From: Ancylostoma caninum
Lineage: Eukaryota; Nematoda; Chromadorea; Rhabditida; Ancylostomatidae
Direction of reading: 5' to 3'
Length of the DNA: 64,000 nucleotides
NCBI GenBank assembly: GCA_037903475.1
Contig: JBAJFG010000012.1
Location: forward strand, 124,001-188,000
Shown here one piece after another: positions 12,233 to 24,300 of this stretch; the first letter of the stretch is position 1; each line of letters opens with the position of its first letter. The translations under genes were made by a program, and so were the position numbers. The notes beneath the pieces were generated by a model that worked only from the letters and a program-made list of their open reading frames with translations, did not search any database and was not told the origin of the DNA.

Positions 12233-12269
12233 GGTTCCTGGTTTTTCTGCTTCTTCTTGCATTCTTTTC

Positions 12270-12283
12270 GGCTCTGAATACAG
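12270..12283 (+). promoter_or_regulatory. Candidate splice acceptor in exchanger 5' region (possible spliced-leader site)
   Basis: A pyrimidine-rich tract around 12240-12270 leads to GAATACAG ending at 12283, about 40 nt before the ATG at 12324. No upstream exon that joins it was found, so it may be a trans-splice (SL) acceptor, as is common in nematodes. This is inference; only the acceptor-like sequence is seen. Confidence 0.35.
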
Positions 12284-12323
12284 TGTTACTTCATTGCTTT
12301 AACCGTTTTACCCAAAATTGGTG

Positions 12324-15300
12324 ATGGCGTCATCCGCCAATTATTCGTTGCACAAGCAGGGTTGCTGCGATCTCGATGTGAGCATGCGAAACGGTGAGTT
12401 TCAACGAGCTCGACGTCGCATGCGACGAACATTTCTGGTGCCGGCACTGGCTAGTTTGGCTGCCGGCTTTGGTCTCGTTGCTGTTACAACTAATGCATTT
12501 CAAGGTGGGTTATCACTTTACCATGTAGACGTACGAATTCAATAGGAGAGTGGAAGCGCCACAAACGATGATTTCTGAGAAGGAGCACTCCGAAGATCAT
12601 TTTTCTTATTTATAAGACATCCTTTTATAGTGTGTGGGTGTTTGTCATGCATGCAAGCGCCACCGAGGCACATTTCCATGGACCTCTTTGATAACTGTGC
12701 AGCACAAACGCAGCCCGAACGGCGTAATGGTTCTGCTAGAAACCCTAGCAACAATGGTTTTCAGTTGCTGCCATCCTCTCCTTTAATTGCTGGTATCCCT
12801 GAGCAATTGCTACTAAAGGGACGAAAGCTTCAGCAGCAATCGAGGCGAGGATGGCAGCAAGGGGAGCCGCTGTTGCTAGGGCTTTTACTCGAACCGTAAC
12901 GCCGTTCGGGCTGCGTTCGTGCTGCACAGTTATCAGAGACAATAATACAAGAGCCTTTTCTATTATGGTGCTTATTCTTTGGCTATAAACATGTCTCAGA
13001 ATTCGAAGCTGGTTTGAACCATCGCACTGCGGACAAAAATTCATTCTTATATTCAGAGAAACGTCACGTCAAATATTTTCAAAAGGACTCTGAAAGGAAT
13101 TTAAAAAAAACAGAGTTCAATCAATGAGATCTTTTGAGACCATTTGTAGCTCTAATCATTTTTATTTGCCGCGAAAATTTGTGTAAAAAATGAACGGCAA
13201 TAGAACGACCTTAAAATAAATGAGAAACATGGGAAAAAATGAAAAAAAGGACTACATATCTCATTACATCTATTTTGGGTCCCAAGATTATTGTCAAAGT
13301 AGAGGTCCTCCGGCTGGCCTTGAAGTGCTCTTAAATTCTCCATAGATCGCAGTCATGCTTCTATCAATTTTCCAAACAGAAGCTTTTTTTTGGAAAATTT
13401 TGGGTATCACTATACTGCCAACGTTATATTATATTTTGTGACCAACGATAGTTCGTCAAAATTCGCCGATCACCAACTGATTATGTTAACAAAATTGTAA
13501 CACAACCCTCCGCAATTTTTCATTTATTTATAGTTATCGTGTCGAGACCTCGACATTCAAGAACCAATACGGCTTTCAATAACCAATCATTAGCGGATGT
13601 TGTTCTCACTATCTCCTTCTGTCATCCACATTTTCGATTTGTTCAAAGTCGAGTATTCTAATCGGATACATCTAATACATTATTCGCTCTCACATACGTA
13701 CGATCATAACTTTCGGCTTCTCTAAAACGGCCTTTTGGAACTCTTTACTAGGTTGTCTTACGCGCGTAGAAAATTTAAATAGAAGTGTCCTAGAGGTTAC
13801 CTGGGAAGTCGCACAGCAGAGCCCTCATTTCAGAAACCAAAGAAATCCAACGAAAAAAAAAAAACAAAAATCCTAAGAATTCTCGGCCTAAATAACAAAA
13901 AACATCATTTTCTCCTTCCAGAATTGCACGAAACTCCACACATTCGTCGAGTTCCACGTTCCACCTTTCGCTACACAGACTGCATAAAGAGACAGAGTGG
14001 TGAATTACACCTAATTCCTCCAGAAATAGTGTTGTCCACGTTTAAAATGGAGTTACAATGAATTTTCAGCCAACGAAACGTCGGAGCAGTTTCCTTCTGA
14101 CCTATTTACTTTGGAGCAGCGACGGCATGGCGCTATTATCCTCCATCTGGGCGGCCTCGTCTACATGTTCGTGGCGTTGGCCGTCGTGTGCGACGAGTTC
14201 TTCGTACCGAGTCTCTCAGTTCTGATCGAAGTGGTCAGTGAATGCTTTGCTCCATCCAATTTTTGAGAAGCTTCAGATGAGGAAGGAGGGTTCAGGGGAT
14301 GTGGTTACTCGAAAGAATCGCTTTTGCTAGTGAAGCTTGAAAATTGGACGGATATTTCAAAAACAGCCAGAAATACATGACTTCCTTTTCAATTCTATTC
14401 ATTTCATCTTCGAAAATTCCGTATTGGTAGATATTTTGCAACGGTTATTTATAACTATACATGCATTTTTCAACGTTTATTTTGCAATTTCGCACAAGTC
14501 TTTATGCTCAAAGGCACCTGAGATTCGGTGATTCTTAATCGACCAACGTTTCAGCTACATCGGTTGTATATCTTGAGATTATTAATATATTTGTCATCAT
14601 TATTTATCTGTATTTTCTTCAAGAACTCCCAAACTTCTCGTTCCAGCTCGATATCTCGGAAGACGTAGCCGGTGCAACGTTCATGGCCGCTGGCGGGTCA
14701 GCACCTGAGTTCTTCACATCGGTGTTCGGTGTCTTCGTAGCACAAAATAACGTTGGCATCGGTACCATCGTGGGTGAGTGCACTCTCCTTTCATGGATCT
14801 GAAGGAGGGATTTATGGATTTTTCTCAAATGCACAAACGAAGAACATTGTTGTTGAAGTGGACGACTCGAAAAAAAACAAGGGAAAGAGTTAGTTCAAAG
14901 CTGTTTCCACTACTCCTGTTTTTTTTTACTCTTCTCTTCAATGGGAAATCACAAAATTACAAAATACGATCAGATCGCAATTTCCGCCTCTATCTTCAAA
15001 TGGCTGCTTGTAAAATTTTCCAGGAGTGTTGCATCATGGGAAAAAGTTTCGATAGATGACTTTATAATCATAGTCTGGGCAACTAGTACGTATGTTATTT
15101 GGGGTGGTATTCATCACTGAGTTCACCCATGCTAATCGCAACTACCCCCATGTTTTACCCTCTTGGCTTGGATGCATCGTTGAGATTACCCAGAGGTGGT
15201 ATTCATCAATGAGTCTACCGAAGGTAATCACTATTATCCCCAAGCTTTACCTTTTTTCGGCACTCATCGAAAAGTTTACCTCCAAGCCATGGGGCAAAGA

Positions 15301-18300
15301 TAAAGATCGATTAGTCGTAACTGTGGGGTACGCGTAACCTTCGGGATAAACGCATGATGAACACATATCCAGGCTAAATTTTTTGACGCACGTGTTACTG
15401 GTAAACTTGTGTGGTGTTAACACGTTTACCCAGGGTAATCTCAATGATTCAGCTGTGGCTCCTTGTTGACATTAGTTAAGGAGTCTACCTTCATGTTATG
15501 GGGTAAAGCACGAGATGATCTATACCCATCTGTGGGAAGCGCGTTAACTTTACTATAGAAGGTTACCTCCATACTCAGCGATGAACGCCACCGCTAAGTT
15601 CATCTAAACCATCACTGCGAAAACTTCCTTTATGGTCCCTACCTTTCTTAGGCACAATGTACATAGAATATAATAGATGTACAAATAGATGAGTGTTTCG
15701 CGATTATTCCGTAATTTTCAACACTGACACACGCAGGAACGCAACAGCACCGCCACGCTTATACCCTTATATGTTTCAGGAAGTGCGACGTTCAACATCC
15801 TGTGCGTCCTTGCCTTCTGTACATTGTTTTCGCGTGAGGTGCTACATCTCACGTGGTGGCCACTATTCAGGTCTATTTCAGTCATATCCGTGGGTGTTAC
15901 CTGCTCTGATGCTGCTGGCTTTTACAGGGACATGACATTCTACATAATCGCACTGTTGTTCTTGGTCATATTTTTCTCCGATGAGAAGATTTCATGGCAT
16001 GAGGCGCTCACCATGTTCCTCATCTACATTATATACGGGATATTCATGAAGTATAACGCACAGGTGGAGGCAAAAGTTAAAGGATTTCTCAAAGGCGGCA
16101 GCAACGTGTCGCAAATGAGCGTGAGTCCATCTTTTTCATGGTCATACTGGGTTGTAAATAGTACAATTAGATTTTAGAATATAGTAATAGATAAATAGAC
16201 CCATTCACAGAGGAAATCCACAGATTTCTTAACGTGTAGAACTATTTTATGGAAACAACGTCTTGGGAAATCTCATGCTTCCGTTATACCGCATGCAGAG
16301 TATGGCATCCTGATTCGCTATTAGTTAGCTCTCATAGTTGCGATAGGTATCGATTATTAGTGGGGGAGCAGTGGCCAAGCTCCGCCCACAATCGATAAGT
16401 GTCGGAATCGGTGTCGCAGCGACTCACAATGCTATATTTAATGTGGAGTATAAATGGCGTGGCACCCCTGCGAGAGTTGCTCTTGGCTGCATTGTAAAAT
16501 TAGCAGAAGAATTTTGGTGGTTGGGTAAACTAAGCATGGATAAACTGCTGTTTACCCATGCTTTATTTCTCACAGTTGGTTATATGTATTTAAATTAGCT
16601 TTTTCATAATTTAAATGATAGTTTGTAGTATACGGTTCTAATTTCAAACAATTGTGAATTCCTTAAGTAACAAATTTTCTAAAATTTAGCAGTCCTTGAT
16701 ATTTTAATCCCTCAGTAATATCGACGGTGGTGCAGTGCCTCTACACTTCACACGAACTATGCATCCTGCTTTGCTGATATCCATACATGATACATCGATT
16801 TTTGTACCTATTGATCTCAAAATTAATGTCACTCGAGCGACGGTGACGGAAGGTCTCATCCTTCGCTATATGTAGTATGTGCATGCCAAAAAAGTGCAAA
16901 AAAAAAGATCAGTTAGCGAAAAAAAGATGAGGTCGTAGTTGCGGACAATGTCGGATCAGGTGCCCTCTGTGAACTAAGAGAGTGTACATGCGTGATGGAA
17001 AACCTTATCGCTAATTTGTTTCATTTCTCTTATGATTGGATTTGATTAATCAAGAAAATTTGAGAAAATTTGAAAAAAGTTGGAATCGTCAAATAGTTGA
17101 CGGTGAAATATTTGCTCCCTCTCAGTTATATTTCCTAAGCCGGAATGTGCTGGTTCTTAAGCTGCAGCATTTATTTACTGCCTTGAAGCCTTTTTCATGA
17201 ATCTTGAAATCTTTCAGCAAGTGAATTTGCTCATATGAACTTTCTTCTATGGCTGTTTCGTCGTACCACCCTGTCCACCGCTTGAACGTCATTGCAAGAT
17301 TTAGTCGTAGAAGTCTTTTGCTAAACGACTTCCGTTGAGTATTGCCCTTTTCCGGATACAACTTAGTGCTTTTCGATTTCAACACATCAACTCTAAATCC
17401 TAGGGAAGCGAAGTAAAACTTCCATGAGAAGAAGATTTGTACTTTCAGGAAAGAAGTATTTTGCAGAAAAATACAGGGAGCTTGCTTTCTAACGTTAAAT
17501 AAAGATGCGTAAAATCGTAGCGTCCAAATACGCACATAAGCAAGAACTTGTTATATTACTCGATAAATCTGGGACTTTTCTAGGAAATTGGCTTAAGATC
17601 AGAGCCAAGGTCATAGCTGACGTATTCCAAGCTTTCTATGGCTGAACTCTGAAAAAACTCTGAAAAATGTTTAGTCACTTGCCGTTCCTTCCGACTCCGC
17701 ACCACAATTCAATCGAGAACACCGTCGATCGATTCCGATGATCCATGGTGGAGGTCAGCTGAGGAATGGAATCGCTCAGATGGCTATCGGAAGCGACGAC
17801 GAAAGCGGTAAGGTTTGACTCGGGAAATATGAAAGAATATGAGGATGCAGAGATTTTTTCTTTGAAAAAAAGCGAAGGAACCACCAACCGAAGTTGATAA
17901 TTACAGGCCAGTAAGCATTACGTCATTCTTCTGTAGAGTTTTCTAGAAAGTTTCGAAAGCCCATTTGTTGGCTCATTTGGAGATAAATCAAATTTTACCG
18001 CGTAGTCAACATGGGTTTGTTCAAAGTAAATCTGTGGAAACAAATTTGCTAGAATGTCTTAATGACTGGAGTGCTTACATGGATGACAAGAAATCTTGTG
18101 ATATTATATATTTCGACTTCTCTAAAGCGTTTGATCGGGTGAGTCATCGGCTGTTATTGCATAAAGTTTCCCAGCTCAAATTTCACCCAATAGTTTGTAA
18201 GTGGCTCTCCGGATACCTCGCCAATAGAACGTTTCAGGTTAAGGTTAATTCATGTTATTCTTCTTGCAGAAATGTATCGAGTGGAGTACCGCAGGGGGTG

Positions 18301-21300
18301 TTCTTTCGCCGGTTTTGTTTGCGATTTATACTGCAGAGCTACCGGGAATTTTGGAGGGATGTGGTGTAGTTTGCAAACAGTTCGCAGACGATATAAAAAT
18401 TTACAGGAGTCTTGATTCTGAAGCTGAGCTTGCCAATGTCCAATCTGCGTTAGATCAGATTTTGGAGTGGTCTAGAGCATGGAATCTGCCTCTTGCGCCG
18501 GAGAAAACCCTCCATATGCGCCTAGGTAGCTCACCACTTCAAATCGCTTACACACTTCAAGGTTATGCAATGAGAACTGTGGATAAGGTCGTGGATTTGG
18601 GTTTCCGATGTGACAACAGACTTTCCTTCTCGGAGCACTACCGAAATCTCTGTAGGAGAGCAGTTGCCCGCACGTATCATATCTTTAGGGGGCTATCCCT
18701 TAAAGATAGAGGCATTCTTCTGAGGGCATATAAGACATATGTTAGGCCTATTGTTGAATTTGGTGCTGTGGTCTTCTATCCTCATAGGAAAAAGGACATA
18801 AAGATGCTTGAGAGGATTCAGAATAACTTTACAAGAAAGATGCTGATCAGGACTGGGGGTTTTCTGTATTCTAGAATACCTGGAGCTAGGGTAAGGAATG
18901 CTTACTACAACATTCATACGCTTGAGTCTAGAAGGAAGGTGTTAGATGTTTGTACGCTCTACAAAATGTTATCTGGTATGCTCAAAGTTGATGTTAGTAA
19001 GTTTTTCACGATTGTCAAATCGAAAACAAGAGGTAGCTCGGAGAAGATATCATATGTAGGCCCGAAAACAACAATTAGACGTGTGAGTTTTACGTGCAGA
19101 GCTGGTTTTTCTTACTTATCACTGAGATATGGTCATGTTCCTTCTCCTCCAAACTTCTTCTCTTTTAAACGCATGGCCTCTAAGCATTTGTTGACCACCT
19201 AGTATTGGTGAAGTTTCCCTCCAGTTGTTATGTTGAGTTTCGCGTTTCCGTGTTCGTTACATTTACTTTGACGTCGTTTTATTTTTTTTTCATGCGTGTG
19301 CCTTATGCACCGTAATAAATGATTTGATGATTTGAAGTAGAGGAAACTTCTGCCTGTACCCGTATTCATGAACATTCTGGGTAGGTTGTGACGCACAAGC
19401 TCTTCTAAATCGGAAGAGTTCTCTTTAAAAAATGTGGATAATATGCTCGCTCCGAACTGCGGTCGCAATTAGTGCCAAGAATAGCCTGATAGACCACTTC
19501 TTCCTCGGGGAACTCGTTCACAGCAGATAAGCGGGAAGCTCGAACTCTCCCAGGAACGCTCATCAACCCCGCCACTGTTTGGACAGGTCTACACTAGGAG
19601 AGAGTGGTTGGTCGTTAAAGAGATATTAGTGAAATGAGTGGAAGCGCAGACAAACAGAATGTCACGTCGCGGGTGCTGCGACGTGTGCGAGCGGGTCCCT
19701 TCCACTGGCGTCTCCTATAACTGCCACCTACATCGAAATTGAAAGAAGAAACGTGTTGGGATTGGAAGTTGATGGATATGAGATACGGAACCAACATTTG
19801 GAGAAAGCCAAATGTATCGTTGTCGAGTTTTCCAGGTGCTAACAAATCGATTATTCGAAATGTCCAGTCTTCGAAAAGGTAAAAACCCGAGTCGTCACTA
19901 TTAAAAAAGCGATCGGGTCAATTGATTAGTGAATATCCGCCAGGACATTGCTGTGGATGAGGCAGTGGCCATGTCGTTGCTATGATATGAATCCCTCTAA
20001 CATCCAAGGCGTTTCAATCCGCAAACGTTCATCTCCGGGATTCAGGAACGCTCCCGGATAGGCTCTATGCCTCTCGCACACCTGGAATGGGTGAATTTTT
20101 CATGGTAACTTGATAGGTTTCCATCACTGACCAGTACACAGTATTCAGCAGCACAAAATCTGTCTGCTTCCAAACCGAAAACCGGTACCTTTTATAAGGA
20201 ATGGAATTGACATTCTGGTATTTCTGGGAACGCCCACGAATCCCCCCCCACCCCCCCCCCCCGCTGGTCGCTTTCATTTTGTTCACTCAGGGAAGGGAAA
20301 GCTCCTATCAACATTCAGAATTCACAGAAATCTCGAGCATCCTTCATGAATAAGCATTCGTTAGTTTTCGCTGATGAGCTAACGTGTATTAGTACAACAT
20401 GCAACGTTTATGAAATGAGGACTACTGTAGTTGTTAATACTGCATAGGAGAGAAATAAAAAGGAATAGAAAACATAGCAAAAAAGTATATGAGTTATGCT
20501 GAGCTTTTGGTTGACATTTTAGATGAATAATTCATTCTTTATAGATAACGAGCAAGTAAACAACGTCAGAGAAGCTCAAACGAGGACCGTCAACGTGAAG
20601 CCAGCTGGGGAGAAGTTGTTCGTGAAAACAAGTGAGTGATCTTCGAAGAGAGTGATTTCAAAACGAGAAATGTATACAATAGTATTATAGTATTTTCTAG
20701 TAGAGTTTTATGTTAAAATGACGCGCATCTGCAAGTGTTTTCTTCTGGATAGTAACAGAAATAAGTAGACCTTCTTGAAGAGTTTAATTTTTTTATATTA
20801 TTTCTTATAGCTCTCCTTTATTCGACACATCTTTGTTCAGATAACAACACTATCAAAACTGTCAGTGCCGCCGTCGAAGGCCGTGGTAATAGGATTACAC
20901 CAGTGGAAACGACGACTACTTCAACTCATTCGGTAAGTTTTGACCCTTCGAAGATTGCTCGCCCATCAATTTCGAGCGACTCCAGAAAAAAAAATTCAAG
21001 CAAAAAATAGAAGCAACGCTGGTCCAGAGCAAAGTTGGGTATTCCGGGTAGCACTTTGGAAAGACGCAAAATTTGAAAAGCTGCATATGTCTGGGCAGCG
21101 CTTTATATCTGTGAACTTTGGTGGACAGCATGAAACTCCAGAAATTGTGGTATAAATATATTTAATGGATAATAAAATATAATAAATATATTTAGTGGAG
21201 GAAAAAAATTCATTTCAGGAGAAGAATACTCAAAATGGAAATGCAAGATTGGAACAACCAGCACCTCCACATGAAAAGGTCATCACTATACCACCTTTGA

Positions 21301-24300
21301 ACATTGATAAGGTAATTGAAGTGTATTTTACTCAATTATTCTAATAGGCCTGGATTCACCATTGAGATCACCCAGCGTAAACTCGTCGACGGCCATTTAA
21401 AGATAATTAGTTTTGTGCGGTGTTTACTCGTTTACCCTGGGTATTCTCAGTGATGCATGCGGCTCATGGACTTTGGAGACATAATGATAATGAATAACAT
21501 AATTAGCGTTCAAGAGGATCGCGAAATTTTTCACTACAAATGATTAATGCCTTCATTTGCTTCGATAATATTTTAATGAAGGCATTTTCCTGATTTTCTT
21601 TCTCTTCCCGCCCAAAAATCAAAGATCAAAATTCAGCTTTCAATCACTTCCGGAGAGGAACAGCCGTTAGACCTCTCATGGCCAGAAGCTCCTCTGAAAC
21701 GAGTTATATTCGTGCTCCTGGCTCCAATCACATTTCCACTGGCGCTAACGCTACCAGATGTTCGCAAGCCTGTAAGTATCGGTTGGCAACATCAGTTATA
21801 CTCTTCTATTGGTGTTAAATACAAAATTCAACTTAAAAAAAGGATATGTCTTTGCATTTGGTATTGAACTACTTTCTTCAATTATTTGTAACTTTTTTCG
21901 GGCGATACAAACACAAAAATTTTACAGTCTTGGCGGTCATGGTTTATCGTGACGTTCGTTGGATCAGTGCTATGGATCGCACTGTTCTCGTACTTGATGG
22001 TATGGTGGGCAAACACCATCGGAGAGACCTTCGCTATTCCTACAGAGGTCAGTTTCCTGCATTATTTCAGATGAAATGCAAAAAGGAAAACATTAGTGGA
22101 TTGATATATGATCTGCTGGCTTAGAGAGCTTAGAGAGTGCGGATGAAGTGACTTTGTCTGCAATTACGATCGCAGTGGTTTCATCGATGGGAGAAAGTCG
22201 AAGGATCTGTGTGGAGGGAGATTTCACCAAATGGCAGTGGAAAAACATAAAAATGCAATGAATAACATCAAATGCACTTCGAAGAGCATAAAAATTAGAT
22301 CAGTCGTTCGATACCGTAATGAGGACGTAACTGCAGACAGTGTCACCCCATCGGCTTTCTCTGAGCTACCAGACTGTACTCATCTTGTACCTATACAAAA
22401 AAGTTGGGGAATCAATTTTGTTGGGTTTGAGAGCGTGTCATCAAATAATGAATTCATATTTATGAATCTCTTCTTGGAAGCAGCACTAATCGAAATTTCC
22501 ACATCTGGGACAAAATGCGCCCCATATGGACTGTTGTCAGTGAATAACATCCTCAGACGTTGGAGTGGCTCCAATCTCGACGAATTTTGGCTCCATCTGC
22601 TCAGCGTCACGAGTCCGTAAACGTGTGTGCCTGCGCTGCGTCAGCCATGCGACTGCTCTATCCTTCACCACATATGCACGCATCAGACGCATCTGATATA
22701 AATTGCCCTACATATACGGTCACAGGATATGAATAAGCCATTCGGTGACGAGTCACTTTCACCTCTCAGTAACCTTTGACCGATTCCCCATACTGACACC
22801 ATTTTCTAGTGGCAGAAGTTACGGACATCCTTACTGCGAAACCAAAATGACCGCAAATCATTTCTGTAGAGCGTCCTTTTTGCGTGTTCCAATAGTATGA
22901 CATGCTCCCATATAATCGCATTCTTCATGACAGAATTTCTTATATAGACTTTTGGAGTCATATTGATTAGGTTAAAATCTAGGGAAATCAGTGGAACCAT
23001 TGGAGGTAAACGATGTGGGTAACTATAGAGTGCGAGAAAATAATGCGGCTTACCGGGGAGTCACGCGGTAATCAGCTGGTAAATTAACTGTCCTGTTACA
23101 GATCATGGGCCTTACAATACTTGCAGCTGGCACAAGTATACCAGATCTCATTACAAGGTATATCTACATATTAATTCATTCTTAAACAACTTAAAGGCAG
23201 TGTGTCATCTCGTTTCGTGAGCTGGAAATACCAACAGACTCGAGACCTCCTCGTCACGTTAATTTCAAAGATGTACGTCAAAGCTCATAAAAATGACGAA
23301 AACCCCGTTTTCGGAGGGTCCCAAAGTGCGGTTCACGGACCACCTGGGTGGAGGGGTCCGTGAATGTGCTGGCTGCCCGCCACGTCTGCAGCATTGGCCA
23401 ACATATCTAGACGTGTCCGATCGATGAGATGAACGGCTTCACGCGTTCACTCGGTTCGACAAACTGTTACAAATTTCGTCCCGAAGAACGTTTAAAAAGT
23501 AGGGTTTAGAGACCTTTTTGTAACATTTTAGGTACACCGTTGGATTCAGCGTGCCGAGGAGATTCAGAATCTGGTAAAAGCTCAGACACGAAAACAGTGA
23601 CACACTGCCTTTATTGGACTGTTTATATTGTTGGAATGACGCTCAAGCTAAAAAAAAACTGTGTTACAGCGTGATTGTCGCTCGTAAGGGTCTGGGGGAC
23701 ATGGCCGTGTCGAGCTCGATCGGAAGCAACCTTTTCGATATTTGCGTAGGGTACGAACATTGTTGGCACTATTCCACATTACGGGCCCCAACATTTCCAA
23801 GAAAATTTTTCTTCCAAAACATTGTGTAGGGGTGCTGAACACGAATATCGTATTCATTTTGTACTGTAACCCCATTTTTGTAGGAGTACGGTAGGGTTAC
23901 TGTACATAGATACAGCACCTCATGGAACTCGCTCAAATTTTGCACAGGGAGATTATTTGAGGTACTGAACACGAATATCGTATCCGTTTTGTACCATAAC
24001 ACCATTTTCGCGGGGATACACCAGGTACACGGTATTAAATTCGAGAAAAATGCCAATTTTTGGTAGAAAACGAAGGTGTCACGCATTTTAATGTTGATAA
24101 TCGTAATCAGCGTCTTGAACAACCCCTCTACGCAAAATTTGAAAGAATTCTGTGAGATACCGTATCTACCGTGTACCTACCGTAACCCTTCAAAATGGGG
24201 TTACGGTACAGAACGAACACGATATTCATGTTCAGCACCTCAAATAACCCGCTACGCAAAGTTCACAAAGTTACGGCGAAAAATATTTTTCTGAAATTTT

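Larger units (their letters stand above)
16121..20522. other. Exchanger intron 5 (4.4 kb)
   Basis: Hosts the CR1-like element. The rest (16121-17880, 19336-20522) has no recognised exon; a 137-codon minus ORF at 17122-17535 has no motif. A 20-bp C-rich run lies near 20246-20262. Confidence 0.6.

Noticed and set aside
12630..13044. Overlapping ORFs on both strands in exchanger intron 1
   Set aside because: They are mirror images created by the foldback element at 12689-12935.
15871..15927. Reading 15780-16120 as one continuous exon
   Set aside because: The 19 extra residues break a block (WWPLFRD) that is continuous in the NCKX family; GT-AG removal restores it. Kept only as a possible retained-intron isoform.
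17122..17535. 137-codon minus-strand ORF in exchanger intron 5
   Set aside because: No motif or membrane pattern, no splice context and no recognised repeat; a chance ORF is the simplest reading.
22231..22620. 129-codon + strand ORF in exchanger intron 10
   Set aside because: Does not phase-join flanking exons, which already join each other, and has no motif.
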